Positions 15,035 through 23,805 of a DNA stretch of 64,000 bases are shown here, in pieces. This DNA is from Treponema sp. (lineage in GTDB: Bacteria; Spirochaetota; Spirochaetia; Treponematales; Treponemataceae), in assembly GCA_017464425.1 (NCBI GenBank), contig JAFUDX010000002.1, positions 115,811 through 179,810 on the forward strand. The letters run 5' to 3'. The notes beneath the pieces are model-generated. The model did not search any database and had not been told where the DNA came from. It saw nothing but the letters and a program-made list of their open reading frames with translations. Position 1 is the first letter of the stretch. Each line of letters starts with the position of its first letter. The position numbers were made by a program, and so were the translations under genes.

Positions 15035-18000
15035 ATGACTATTTCTGAAAGATGTGTAAATAAACCGACGACGACATTCCTCATCTTCTTGATGTCGGTC
15101 TTGCTCGGTATTTATTGTGTGTTTAAATTGCCGGTTGACATGTTCCCGGAAATGGATTTGCCGTACATGATTGTGTACACTTCGTATTCAGGTGCTGGTC
15201 CTGAGGAAGTTGAGCAAAGTCTTACGCGAACGATGGAAAGTTCCCTTTCTGGACTTTCTGGTCTTAAAAAATTGCAGTCGCGCTCAATGTCGGGCGTAAG
15301 TTTGATTATTCTTGAATTGAACTATGGCACGAATCTTGACGCGGCGGCAAATGAAATCCGAGATAAAATCGATTTGGTGCGAAGTTATTTGCCAGACGAT
15401 GCAAATTCTCCGATTACAATCAAAATGGACCCGTCAATGATGCCAATTATGTCGCTTTCATTGCGCGGAAGCCGAACGCCAGAGGAACTTCGCACTTATG
15501 CAGAAGATGTCGTTCAGCCACGATTGGAGCAGCTTGACGGCGTTGCTTCGGCAAATGTTTCGGGCGGTCGTGAACGCTCAATCAATGTTGACATTCCGCG
15601 TGACCGTTTGGAAGCGTACGGGCTTTCTATTTCCACTGTGGCGCAGTTGATTGGCGCGCAGAACATTCAGTCTTCGGGCGGTACAATCACTTCGGGCGAA
15701 ACAAACTATACGATTAAAACAAGCGGTAAATATCAGTCAATTGATGATTTGAAAAACACCGTCATTTCATACAAAGTCGGTTCAGATGACCACTTGGTGC
15801 GCACAATCCGCTTGCGTGATGTTGCTGATGTGTACGACGGCTACAAACGCGAGTCAACATTGGCGTATCTTGACGGTGAGCCGTGTGTTGTCCTTTCGAT
15901 TCAAAAGCAGTCGGGCAAAAACTCGGTTACGGCGGCAAAAAATGTGCGAAAAACAATTCCTTCAATCGTTGCGGAACTTCCGAGCGATGTTGAATTGGTC
16001 GAAACTTCAAACACAACGGACATTATCGAACAGACTATCAATGAAGTCGTAAAATCGGTTGTTCAGGGCGCGTTGCTTGCAATCCTCGTTTTGATTGTTT
16101 TCTTGCGTTCTATTAAATCAACGATTATCGTCGGTCTTTCAATCCCGATTTCGGTCTTTATCACGCTCATGCTCATGTACTTCCAGGGCTTGACCTTGAA
16201 CATGATTTCTTTGGCGGGTCTTTTGCTCGGTATCGGTATGTTAGTCGATAACTCAATCGTCGTTTTGGAAAACATTTACGCCTACCGCCAGCGTGATGCA
16301 AAACCGCGCGTGGCTTCAATTCTCGGTTCGCAGGAAATGGTTTCTTCAATCACAGGCTCAACGCTCACTTCAATCTGTATCTTCGCGCCAATGCTCATGT
16401 TCAAAAAGACTTTGGGCATTATGGGGCAGATGTTCAACGATTTGGCGTGGACGATTATCTTCTCGCTCACGTGTTCATTGCTCGTCGCTATGTGTCTCGT
16501 GCCTGTTTTGACGTCAAAATACCTCAAAATCGACAAAGTTGACACCACAAAGAAGGGAGAAGGCAAATTTGGCGAAATCATGTACGCGATTAACGGCGCG
16601 TTCAACAACTTCTTCGCAAAACTCGACGAAAAATATGCGAAGGGCGTTGCGTTTGTTCTTCATCACCGAAAGGCAAGCCTTCTTACTTTGGTTGTGCTTT
16701 TTGTTCTTTCATGCGCGTCAATCAAAATCATCGGCTTTATCTTCATGCCGTCATCAGCTTCAAACACCGTTTCGGTTGACTTTACGCTTCCTCAGGGAAC
16801 GAAACTCGACATCACAAACGATACGATGCACGAATTTGAAAATCTCGCTACGCAGGAACTGACGGGCTTGAAATATTCAACAATGACGGTCGGCGGAACG
16901 AGCATGTTCTCTTCTGGTGCGGAAACAAACTCTGGCCGAATCACATTCACCTTGTATCCACCGGCAGAGCGACTTCCGGGCTACGACAACGAAAAATCAG
17001 CAAAAGCCAAGCTCCGAAAGCACTTTAACGACTTCTCAGGCGTTGACTTGGCATTTGCGGCAAACGCAAACTCTGCTTCATCTTCAAGCGACATCAATGT
17101 TACGGTTAAATCTGATGACTTAACGCTTGTTTGTGAATATGCGGCGATGGTCGAAAAAATGCTCAAAGAAAAGGGCGGCGACTATGTTCAGGAAGTTTCT
17201 TCTGACCAAGAAGACGGTTTGCCTGAGGCGACGATCCGTGTTGACCGCGACAAAATGTACGAATTCGGCTTGAACATTTATTCAGTCGGTGCGGAAATCA
17301 ACGGCGCAATCAACGGAACAACTGCGAGCCGCTACACCGACAAAGGTAAGGATATTGATGTTATCGTGCGCCTTTCTGCGGCGGATAAATCTCGCCTTGA
17401 CGACTTGGATTCTATCTCAGTCGTGAATTCGCAAGGTTTGCGCATTCCGCTTTCAAGTTTCGCTTATTACGAAGAAACAACGGCACCAGTCACGATTTAC
17501 CGCGAAAATCAGGCGCGAATCGTGCATGTTACGGCAAACCGTGTTGAAGGAATGTCGCTCGGCGTGTGTCAGGACGGCGTTCGCCAGCTCATTGCGGACA
17601 ATATCCCGAAAGACGATGCGGTTACGGTCTCGCTTGGTGGTTCAATGGAAGACTTGATGGAAGCGGTCGTGAACTTCGGTATGATTATCATCATGGCGGC
17701 GTTCTTGGTCTTCGTGGTTATGGCTTCTCAGTTTGAGTCATTGCTTGACCCGTTCATTGTCATTCTTACGATTCCGCTTTCATTCATCGGTGTTATCATG
17801 ATTTACGCTCTTACGGGCACTCAGCTCAATGTCGTCACGATTATGGGTATGCTCGTCTTGGTCGGTACAATCGTAAACAACGGTATCGTTTTGGTTGACT
17901 ACACGAATCTTCTCCGAAAACGAGGCATGGAACTTGAAGAAGCGTGCGTTGAGGCGGCTCGAAACCGATTGCGCCCGATTCTTATGTCAACTTTGACCAC

Positions 18001-18322
18001 AGTTATTTCGCTTGCTCCAATGGCGTTCTTCCCAGGCGAAGGCTCACAGTCAATGCAGCCGATTTCGCTCACGGTCTTTGGTGGTATGACATTCGGTTCT
18101 TTGATGACTTTGTTCATCATGCCGACGATTTACTTCATCTTCAACAACCGCCGACTTAAGAAGGCTGAGAAGAAACGAATGAAGAAGCTCGCAAAAGAAG
18201 GCAAAATTTCGCTTGAAGCGGAATTGCAGAAAAAGCGTGACGAAAAGAAACGCGCAAGGCTCGAAGCAAAGGCAGCGAAAGCCGCAAAGAATCTGGAGGA
18301 CTTCAAAAATGGGTTATCTTGA
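15035..18322 (+). CDS. RND multidrug efflux pump, AcrB/MexB-like
   Basis: 1095 residues, 12 transmembrane helices in the RND pattern with two large periplasmic loops. Typical blocks are seen: GAGPEEVEQSLTRTMESSLSGLSGL, MDPSMMPIMSLSL, GLLLGIGMLVDNSIVVLENI, and in the second half MLVLVGTIVNNGIVLVDYTN and RLRPILMSTLTTV. The first half has Asp within GMLVDNSIV, as in proton-coupled pumps. A basic, Lys/Ala-rich cytoplasmic tail of about 60 residues follows the last helix and is longer than in AcrB; the next gene overlaps it. Confidence 0.95.
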   Translation: MTISERCVNKPTTTFLIFLMSVLLGIYCVFKLPVDMFPEMDLPYMIVYTSYSGAGPEEVEQSLTRTMESSLSGLSGLKKLQSRSMSGVSLIILELNYGTNLDAAANEIRDKIDLVRSYLPDDANSPITIKMDPSMMPIMSLSLRGSRTPEELRTYAEDVVQPRLEQLDGVASANVSGGRERSINVDIPRDRLEAYGLSISTVAQLIGAQNIQSSGGTITSGETNYTIKTSGKYQSIDDLKNTVISYKVGSDDHLVRTIRLRDVADVYDGYKRESTLAYLDGEPCVVLSIQKQSGKNSVTAAKNVRKTIPSIVAELPSDVELVETSNTTDIIEQTINEVVKSVVQGALLAILVLIVFLRSIKSTIIVGLSIPISVFITLMLMYFQGLTLNMISLAGLLLGIGMLVDNSIVVLENIYAYRQRDAKPRVASILGSQEMVSSITGSTLTSICIFAPMLMFKKTLGIMGQMFNDLAWTIIFSLTCSLLVAMCLVPVLTSKYLKIDKVDTTKKGEGKFGEIMYAINGAFNNFFAKLDEKYAKGVAFVLHHRKASLLTLVVLFVLSCASIKIIGFIFMPSSASNTVSVDFTLPQGTKLDITNDTMHEFENLATQELTGLKYSTMTVGGTSMFSSGAETNSGRITFTLYPPAERLPGYDNEKSAKAKLRKHFNDFSGVDLAFAANANSASSSSDINVTVKSDDLTLVCEYAAMVEKMLKEKGGDYVQEVSSDQEDGLPEATIRVDRDKMYEFGLNIYSVGAEINGAINGTTASRYTDKGKDIDVIVRLSAADKSRLDDLDSISVVNSQGLRIPLSSFAYYEETTAPVTIYRENQARIVHVTANRVEGMSLGVCQDGVRQLIADNIPKDDAVTVSLGGSMEDLMEAVVNFGMIIIMAAFLVFVVMASQFESLLDPFIVILTIPLSFIGVIMIYALTGTQLNVVTIMGMLVLVGTIVNNGIVLVDYTNLLRKRGMELEEACVEAARNRLRPILMSTLTTVISLAPMAFFPGEGSQSMQPISLTVFGGMTFGSLMTLFIMPTIYFIFNNRRLKKAEKKRMKKLAKEGKISLEAELQKKRDEKKRARLEAKAAKAAKNLEDFKNGLS

Positions 18323-18635
18323 GAATATTAAAATACACGCAGGCGTGCAGAAGCGGGTCGAAATTATCTTCTCGCAGGCAGTCGAAGAAGACTTCATTGC
18401 TGAATTCAAAGAGCAGGGAGTCGGCGCAAAATACACCAAACTTGCAAATGTGATGGGCGCAGGCTTTTCAAACCCGCGCTTGGGCGACGCAATCTGGCCG
18501 CAGCTCAACATGATGTACATTATCTATTGCAGCGAGGACGATTGCGCCAAAATCGTCGCAATCGTCGAAAAGCTCCGCGAGCAGTATATGGGCGAGGGAA
18601 TTGCCTGCTTCGTGAGCGAGTCAACTGAGGTGTAG
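18309..18635 (+). CDS. PII-like protein linked to RND pump (PG0541-like)
   Basis: 108 residues from ATG 18309 (GGAGG 11 nt upstream), overlapping the pump gene end by 14 bp. Small alpha/beta protein with a ferredoxin-like PII layout (KRVEIIFSQAVEEDFIAEFKEQG...YTKLANVMGAG; MMYIIYCSEDDCAKIVAIVEKLREQYMGEGIACFV). PII-like proteins of this kind are known beside RND pumps in Bacteroidetes and spirochaetes. The overlap suggests it is made in step with the pump and may act on its long basic tail. The ligand is unknown. Confidence 0.75.
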   Translation: MGYLENIKIHAGVQKRVEIIFSQAVEEDFIAEFKEQGVGAKYTKLANVMGAGFSNPRLGDAIWPQLNMMYIIYCSEDDCAKIVAIVEKLREQYMGEGIACFVSESTEV

Positions 18636-18638
18636 CGT

Positions 18639-19466
18639 ATGGCAATTATCACGCTTACTCGTCAGTCAGGCTCGCTTGGTGACGAAATCGGAATGCTCAT
18701 TGCGCGGCGGCTTGGCTATACTTTCTACGACAAAAAGGAAATTGAAAACCGAATCATCGCAAAAGGCTTCCGCAAAGAAGATTTTGTAAAATTCGACGAG
18801 CGAAAACCGAGTTTTTTAGACCGATTCACCAAAAACCGCGACAAATATTTGAACTATTTGAGCGCGGTGATTCTGGAAATCGCGCGGGAAGGAAATTGTG
18901 TGATTATGGGGCGCGGCGCATTCCTCTTTTTGCGGGATGTTCCGAGCCATATCACACTCCGCTTTGTCTCAACACTGTCTGAACGACTTCGCCACATCAA
19001 AGAAATCACGGGCATTACAACCGACAAAGTTGCGCTCAAACTGCTCACTGATTCCGACAAACGGCAGGCGGCGTTCTACAAAAGTTGTTTTCATTACGAT
19101 TTGAACGACCATTCGCTTATTCAGGCAACGATCAACACGGCGTTAGTTCCCCCGGACATGCTTTCCGATATGATTGTGGCGGGTATCAAGAATAATGTGA
19201 CGGAGCAAATTGAAAATGCTGGGCAAAAAAAGGTCAGCGAATTGATTCTTGCGCAGGATATGACGAACAAGCTGATTTTTGAGCACGGGCTTCACATCGA
19301 TGAATTGTGGGTTTTAGTCAATGACAAGACGGTCACGCTTCACGGACTTACAAGCTTCCACGCCACCGTTGAGCGAGCCGAAACAATCATTGAAAGCGAA
19401 TATGCTGGCTACAAAGTGGTTTCGGAAATCCGCTGTGTGCAGGATAATCGGTTCAGCAAGGCGTAA
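18639..19466 (+). CDS. Cytidylate kinase-like protein with C-terminal BON-like domain
   Basis: 275 residues. The N-terminal 200 match cytidylate-kinase-like family 2: ITLTRQSGSLGDEIGMLIARRLGYTFYDKKEIE, then GNCVIMGRGAFLFL and VSTLSERLRHI. The P-loop is altered (RQSGSLGDEI), as usual in this family. The last about 70 residues (ILAQDMTNKLIFEHG...VTLHGLTSFHATVERAETIIESEYAGYKVVSEIRCVQD) look like a BON domain. It starts 3 bp after the PII-like gene. Whether it phosphorylates a nucleotide is unknown. Its last 14 bp overlap the end of dusB. Confidence 0.78.
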   Translation: MAIITLTRQSGSLGDEIGMLIARRLGYTFYDKKEIENRIIAKGFRKEDFVKFDERKPSFLDRFTKNRDKYLNYLSAVILEIAREGNCVIMGRGAFLFLRDVPSHITLRFVSTLSERLRHIKEITGITTDKVALKLLTDSDKRQAAFYKSCFHYDLNDHSLIQATINTALVPPDMLSDMIVAGIKNNVTEQIENAGQKKVSELILAQDMTNKLIFEHGLHIDELWVLVNDKTVTLHGLTSFHATVERAETIIESEYAGYKVVSEIRCVQDNRFSKA

Positions 19467-20463
19467 GGTACTGACTAAAAATCGCGCGGTAATCCGCAAC
19501 GCTTTCCGCCACAACGATTTCTTTTCGTAACGCGGCACTGCCTTCAATTCCTTTTGAATACGCGCAAAATCGCTTGCGGGCATCACGGCAGGCGGCAAGC
19601 TCGCCCAAATCTTGCACGAGCAAATCAAGTTCCCGAAATCCCGCGCGAATCCGTTCTTCAACGGGAAGCTCGGTAATCGTGCCTTTGGTGAGAAATTCGC
19701 GCGTTTTTGTAAAAAGGAATGGATTTCCCATTGCGCCGCGTGCGAACATCACCGCATCAACGCCCGTTTCTTCAAGCATTCGCTTTGCGTCTTGTGGCGT
19801 GAATGCGTCTCCGCTTCCGAACACGGGGATTTTTTGAGAGTCTGCCGTTTTTTCGGCAACGAAGTGTACAAGCTCGGCGAGCGCGTGCCAGTCGGATTTT
19901 CCCTCATAGCCTTGCGCCCGCGTTCTACCGTGCATGGTGAGTGCCGCTACTCCCGCCTTGAGAGCCGCTTCCGCACATTCCTTCCATGTAATGTGTTCGG
20001 CATCCCAGCCCAAGCGGAATTTTACCGTAACGGGAACTTTTCCTTCCACCGCGTTTACAACTGCGCTCACGATTTTAAAAAGATGCTCTGGGTCACGCGT
20101 GAGAGCACTTCCTGCATTCGACTTGATGATTTTGGGAACAGGGCAGCCGCCGTTTATGTCGATGCACTCAGCGGTCGTTTTTTCGAGCACGATTCGTGCC
20201 GCAGCCGCCATTGTTTCGGGATTTCCGCCGAAAATCTGCACCGCGTACGCCTTTTCGTTGGGAGCGCGGCGCATGAGCAGTTCCGTCTTTTCGTTGTTGC
20301 GCGTGAGCGCTTCGGAACTGACCATTTCGGTGTAGGCAAAATCCGCGTCGCAATCCGCGCAAATCGAGCGGAACGCACGGTCAGAATAGCCCGCCACGGG
20401 CGCGAGAAACAAATTCCCACTAAGAGAAAGATTTCCGATTTGAACAGGGTGATATAAGGGCAT
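19453..20463 (-). CDS. dusB: tRNA-dihydrouridine synthase
   Basis: 336 residues. FMN-dependent reduction of uridines in tRNA. Seen are LAPVAGYSDRAFR, ECIDINGGCPVPKI with the catalytic Cys, VTVKFRLGWD, MHGRTRAQGYEGKSDW, VFGSGDAF and MFARGAMGNPFLF. The start at 20463 is preferred over an upstream ATG at 20484 for agreement with the family. No good Shine-Dalgarno is seen. A terminator-like hairpin lies directly upstream. The gene is convergent with the kinase-like gene and overlaps it by 14 bp. Confidence 0.9.
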   Translation of the reverse strand: MPLYHPVQIGNLSLSGNLFLAPVAGYSDRAFRSICADCDADFAYTEMVSSEALTRNNEKTELLMRRAPNEKAYAVQIFGGNPETMAAAARIVLEKTTAECIDINGGCPVPKIIKSNAGSALTRDPEHLFKIVSAVVNAVEGKVPVTVKFRLGWDAEHITWKECAEAALKAGVAALTMHGRTRAQGYEGKSDWHALAELVHFVAEKTADSQKIPVFGSGDAFTPQDAKRMLEETGVDAVMFARGAMGNPFLFTKTREFLTKGTITELPVEERIRAGFRELDLLVQDLGELAACRDARKRFCAYSKGIEGSAALRKEIVVAESVADYRAIFSQYLTPC

Positions 20464-20469
20464 AATTTC

Positions 20470-20494
20470 AAAAATGCCCCGCATGGAAGCGGGG
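20470..20494 (-). terminator. Terminator between tatD and dusB
   Basis: CCCCGC-ttccat-GCGGGG stem (20477-20494) followed on the minus strand by CATTTTTG. It probably ends tatD transcripts; it also lies only about 15 nt before the dusB start. Confidence 0.6.
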
Positions 20495-20506
20495 TAAAAG
20501 CAAAGA

Positions 20507-20565
20507 GAGAATTTTCTGAAAGAAAATTCTCGTACGAATCAGAAAATCCATGGATGGATTTTCTG
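20507..20565. repeat. Two tandem perfect hairpins
   Basis: Hairpin 1 gagaattttc-tgaaa-gaaaattctc (20507-20531) and hairpin 2 cagaaaatcca-tgga-tggattttctg (20540-20565). Both share an agaaaat core in opposite orientations. Likely an interspersed repeat. Confidence 0.75.
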
Positions 20566-20571
20566 TTCGAG

Positions 20572-21354
20572 CTACTCAGGCAAGCGGAAAATCTTGCAGC
20601 TGTTCGTCCACAAAATCTTGCTCAGCTCTTCCAAATCAATTTCGAGCATTTCTGAAAGGAAACGCGCCGTTGAAGGAAGATACGCTGGCATTGCACGCTT
20701 TCGCTCACGGAATTCCGCCGGAACCATGAACGGGCTTTCTGTTTCGATTAACATGCGGTCAGTCGGAATGTTCAGAACCGTTTCGTGCAAATTGCGGGCA
20801 TTGCGGTATGTGAGATTTCCTGCGAAAGAGAAGTAGACATTAAGCCCTGCGTCGAGGCATTTTTTAGCGTAGGCGGCATCTTCCCCGTAGCAGTGCAAAA
20901 TCGCGCCTGCTGGCGGAATGCGTTCCTTAAGAATATCGAACACATCTTTGCCCGCTTCTCGGCTGTGAATGATGACAGGCTTATCGTATTTTTTTGCGAT
21001 TTCAAGCTGTGTGATAAAAAGCTCGGTTTGCTTTCGCTTGTCGCCGAACTGTTTGTAATAATCGAGCCCGCATTCTCCGACCGCAATGACATTGGGCAGT
21101 TTGAGGCCGTCTTCGATTGTTTGAATCCAGTCTTTGCCAGGATTCATGACTTCGACAGGGGCGACTCCAACGGCATGATACACACCAGGCACTGCCTTGA
21201 TGTTTGGGTAGACTTTTTTAAAGTCGTGGAGACTGTTATTTATGCTTACGATTCGCGTAACTCCAGCAAGTTTTGCCTGTTGAATAACGCGTAACTGTTC
21301 AATCGGGTCCTCATAAATGAGCCCGATATGGGCGTGAGTATCAAAAAATTGCAT
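20572..21354 (-). CDS. tatD: TatD-family metal-dependent hydrolase
   Basis: 260 residues, the normal size. Metal-binding motifs DTHAHIG (5-11), VGECGLDYY, VIIHSREA, ILHCYGED and ETESPFMVP are all present. Family members are 3'-5' DNA exonucleases or D-aminoacyl-tRNA deacylases. GGAAG precedes the ATG. Confidence 0.9.
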   Translation of the reverse strand: MQFFDTHAHIGLIYEDPIEQLRVIQQAKLAGVTRIVSINNSLHDFKKVYPNIKAVPGVYHAVGVAPVEVMNPGKDWIQTIEDGLKLPNVIAVGECGLDYYKQFGDKRKQTELFITQLEIAKKYDKPVIIHSREAGKDVFDILKERIPPAGAILHCYGEDAAYAKKCLDAGLNVYFSFAGNLTYRNARNLHETVLNIPTDRMLIETESPFMVPAEFRERKRAMPAYLPSTARFLSEMLEIDLEELSKILWTNSCKIFRLPE

Positions 21355-21417
21355 GGCTTTCTTCCAAATAGATGTGATTATGACAGAGTAAAAACTCTTT
21401 TACTTTTCTTATAATAT

Positions 21418-21446
21418 AGAATAGCAAAGAAATTCAGAACTGTCAA
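21418..21446 (-). promoter_or_regulatory. tatD promoter
   Basis: Minus strand TTGACA (21441-21446), 17 bp, TATTCT (21418-21423). The leader is about 55 nt. Confidence 0.7.
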
Positions 21447-21466
21447 ATTTTATATGCTGTTATTTT

Positions 21467-22066
21467 TTAGATTAATTTTTTTAGCTTGCAGTTTTCGATT
21501 CCTGCTTCCCAAAAGTGAGCGAGCGGAATTTTTTTGACTTGGCAGATTATGCTGGAATTCATGGCACCGTGCCCGATAATCAAAATCTGCTTGCCGTTTT
21601 TGATTTCTGGCTCTGCGACTTCACGCAAAAATTCTCCCGTTCGTGCAAAAAGGGAAGCAAACGACTCTGCGCCATCTTTTGCTATGTAATGCTCTGGGTC
21701 ATAAAAGAAAGTATGCATGGGACTTTGCGCGTCTTTAAAAGAATTTTCCATTCCTTCGTATATGCCAAAACTCATTTCGATAAGGCGATTGTCAATGATG
21801 AGCGGAATTTCGCGCCCTTCAAGAAAAATGCGGGCAGTTTCTGTCGCACGAACGAGCGGTGAGCAGTAGCAGACATCAAAATGAATGTCTTGATATTCCG
21901 TTCGTGCGTTTTGGGTCATGGCGCGACCTTCATCATTGAGCGGAATATCTGTTCTGCCCTGTAATTTTTTGAGAACATTCCAATCCGTGCGACCGTGCCG
22001 CATTATGTAGAGGCTTCCAGAAGAAGCAGATGCGATGTTATTCTCCGCAACTTCCGCCGCAACCAC
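21467..22066 (-). CDS. Histidine phosphatase family protein
   Basis: 199 residues if started at the GTG at 22064-22066, which follows a GGAGG by 8 nt inside the slyD tail. The first ATG (22001) would cut off strand 1 of the fold, and an ATG at 22108 gives a longer overlap. The core is YIMRHGRTDWNVLKKLQGRTDIPLNDEG, CYCSPLVRATETA, EMSFGIYEGME and IIGHGAMNSSI, with both catalytic His and Arg residues. It may be a phosphoglycerate-mutase-like or cobalamin-type phosphatase; substrate unknown. It is translated out of frame with the end of slyD. Confidence 0.85.
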   Translation of the reverse strand: MVAAEVAENNIASASSGSLYIMRHGRTDWNVLKKLQGRTDIPLNDEGRAMTQNARTEYQDIHFDVCYCSPLVRATETARIFLEGREIPLIIDNRLIEMSFGIYEGMENSFKDAQSPMHTFFYDPEHYIAKDGAESFASLFARTGEFLREVAEPEIKNGKQILIIGHGAMNSSIICQVKKIPLAHFWEAGIENCKLKKLI

Positions 22067-22571
22067 CGCAACCGCCTCCACAAGATGAGCATCCGCCGCC
22101 ACAGCCACCGCAATCGCTTACAAATGGCTCCAATTCGGCTTCGGTTGGATCACGGACATCAACGACTTCAACATCAAAGAACAATTTTTTGCCAGCAAGC
22201 TCATGGTTGCCATCGACCGTAATTGTTTTGTCGGTAACTTTTGTGACTTTCACAATCATGGGACCCGTGGCCGTATCTGCCTGAAATTGCTGTCCAACGG
22301 AAATATCGAGAGAGGTGTCAAACTGACTTCGGGGAACTTCTGCTACGAGTGATTCATCATATTCACCATAGCCAAGCGCAGGTTCTATTTCTGCATGAAA
22401 GGTATCGCCAGGTTTTTTACCCGTAAGCTGGCTTTCAAGACCCGGAATAAGTGAGCCGATTCCGTGCATGTATTCAAGGGGCTCGGCACCAACGGAAGAA
22501 TCAAGCTGGTTGCCGTCAACATCTTTTAGCGTATAATGGATTTTTACCATTTTCTGATATGCGATTTCCAT
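22038..22571 (-). CDS. slyD: FKBP-type peptidyl-prolyl isomerase SlyD
   Basis: 177 residues. The FKBP domain with an inserted IF chaperone domain (VKIHYTLKDVDGNQLDSS..PLEYMHGIGSLIPGLESQLTGKKPGD) ends with a metal-binding tail of Cys and Gly (CGGCGGGCSSCGGGCGGCGG). In E. coli a His/Cys-rich SlyD tail carries nickel for hydrogenase; here the tail is almost purely Cys/Gly. The start codon lies 6 nt after TACACT with no Shine-Dalgarno, so the mRNA is probably leaderless. Confidence 0.92.
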   Translation of the reverse strand: MEIAYQKMVKIHYTLKDVDGNQLDSSVGAEPLEYMHGIGSLIPGLESQLTGKKPGDTFHAEIEPALGYGEYDESLVAEVPRSQFDTSLDISVGQQFQADTATGPMIVKVTKVTDKTITVDGNHELAGKKLFFDVEVVDVRDPTEAELEPFVSDCGGCGGGCSSCGGGCGGCGGSCGE

Positions 22572-22577
22572 AGAAAC

Positions 22578-22606
22578 AGTGTATCAGAAAATGGCGTGTT
22601 TGTAAA
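22578..22606 (-). promoter_or_regulatory. slyD promoter, leaderless type
   Basis: Minus strand TTTACA (22601-22606), 17 bp, TACACT (22578-22583), then 6 nt to the ATG. Confidence 0.7.
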
Positions 22607-22623
22607 AGTCTCGCGGAAGGAGA

Positions 22624-23499
22624 TTATTTTGCGTCCGCTACCGTGAATGTTCCAAGCGATGATGAGGAAGCCGCTGTGTTGTTTACGGCAAGTTTGAATT
22701 TTGTTTTGTCAGAGATAGTAACTTTACCTGTTGTACCATCTGTATTCGAAAGCGTCAAATCGCCGTCTGCAATTTTTCCATGCGAATCATTGAAACAATC
22801 ACCTGTGTAGGAACCTGTTGCAAGGAAATTTGAATCACTGTTCTCTGGTTTTATAATTCCGCCTCCGAGATCGCGCATGTACAGATACCACTTACCTTTG
22901 CCCGTTCCTTTCCAAGAAAACTGTGTTTGATAATAGGCATTTTGATGTTCGTCATTGAGTCTGAAAACATTTGTGGCAGAAGTGTCAAAATAGTGCGTTG
23001 TGTTGGAATTTCCTGTTGAAGCGAGATTGAATGTGAAATCTCCAGAAGATGCGCCAGTGGCAGTTGAAGTAGTTGCAGCTGTTGTGACACTTGTGTTTGA
23101 ATTGTAAGTGATTTTTGTTGAAGCAACTTTTCCTTTCCATAATTTTTGCGTTGAAGCGTCAAAATAGTACGCGATGGCTTTAATTGTTTTGTCAGCAGAA
23201 ATTTCAAACGGATCTGTGAATACTGTGCCTGTTGTGGTTAATCCTGTAGTGTAATCAGTGCCTGTAACTTTTGATTTATCATATGTTACGGATGGGGCTG
23301 TTCCATCATCTGTGTAAAGAATGACAATGGTCTGATTGTCATATTCAGCAGGTGCATTTATCATGACCATATTGTTATTTGAACTGATGTCAAGAATTAA
23401 CTTTTCATCTTCTTCTGAATCATCAAGAGCACACCCAAAGAATCCCAGCACGGCGATTGACATGAGTGCCAAAAGACCGCATTTTTTGATATTTTTCAT
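22624..23499 (-). CDS. Lipoprotein with chitobiase C-terminal-like domain
   Basis: 291 residues. Signal peptide with lipobox GFFGC (cysteine 23), then an acidic linker. Residues about 55-130 (TIVILYTDDGTAPSVTYDKS...TVFTDPFEISADKTIKAIAYYF) resemble the CHB_HEX_C_1 beta-sandwich found beside carbohydrate-active domains. The rest is Thr/Ser-rich beta structure without a recognised family. GGAGG precedes the ATG. Probably an exported carbohydrate- or surface-related protein; no partner gene is adjacent. Confidence 0.7.
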   Translation of the reverse strand: MKNIKKCGLLALMSIAVLGFFGCALDDSEEDEKLILDISSNNNMVMINAPAEYDNQTIVILYTDDGTAPSVTYDKSKVTGTDYTTGLTTTGTVFTDPFEISADKTIKAIAYYFDASTQKLWKGKVASTKITYNSNTSVTTAATTSTATGASSGDFTFNLASTGNSNTTHYFDTSATNVFRLNDEHQNAYYQTQFSWKGTGKGKWYLYMRDLGGGIIKPENSDSNFLATGSYTGDCFNDSHGKIADGDLTLSNTDGTTGKVTISDKTKFKLAVNNTAASSSSLGTFTVADAK

Positions 23500-23532
23500 A
23501 AAAAATCCTCCAAAATATAAAAATCACCTTTA

Positions 23533-23561
23533 ATTATAATTTAAAATGCTCGAATCTTCAA
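23533..23561 (-). promoter_or_regulatory. Promoter of the 22624-23499 lipoprotein
   Basis: Minus strand TTGAAG (23556-23561), 17 bp, TATAAT (23533-23538). Confidence 0.7.
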
Positions 23562-23608
23562 CTTTTTTCTGAAAATTGAAAATAAGTGCATGATTTTCTA
23601 AAATTTGC

Positions 23609-23637
23609 TTGCATTTTCAAAACATTTCCGATATAGT
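23609..23637 (+). promoter_or_regulatory. deaD promoter
   Basis: TTGCAT (23609-23614), 17 bp, TATAGT (23632-23637). It implies a leader of about 160 nt, long compared with other genes here. Confidence 0.65.
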
Positions 23638-23653
23638 GAAGTCACTTTCTTAC

Positions 23654-23680
23654 GGAAGCAGAGGGCTTCCATCATTTTTT
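23654..23680 (+). terminator. Terminator-like hairpin in deaD leader
   Basis: ggaagc-agagg-gcttcc followed by atcatttttt, about 10 nt after the predicted start site. No plus-strand gene ends before it, so it may act as an attenuator for the helicase gene. The rest of the leader (23681-23805) holds no gene. Confidence 0.55.
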
Positions 23681-23805
23681 AAGCGTGTCAGTTTTTGCAA
23701 GGTAACTATAAAAGCAAAAACAGGCTTTTGATTTCGCATATAAAATCCCTTTTACAGACAGATTTTGCGATTCCCAAAGGCAAGTACACGCCATAGGGGA
23801 CACAA

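Noticed and set aside
19612..20457. Plus-strand frame of 281 codons over dusB
   Set aside because: Antisense shadow of a well conserved gene; the protein is Arg/His/Phe-rich with no family resemblance.
23641..23805. deaD leader considered as a small RNA gene
   Set aside because: Promoter plus hairpin could make a short RNA, but nothing beyond one terminator-like stem supports a separate gene.
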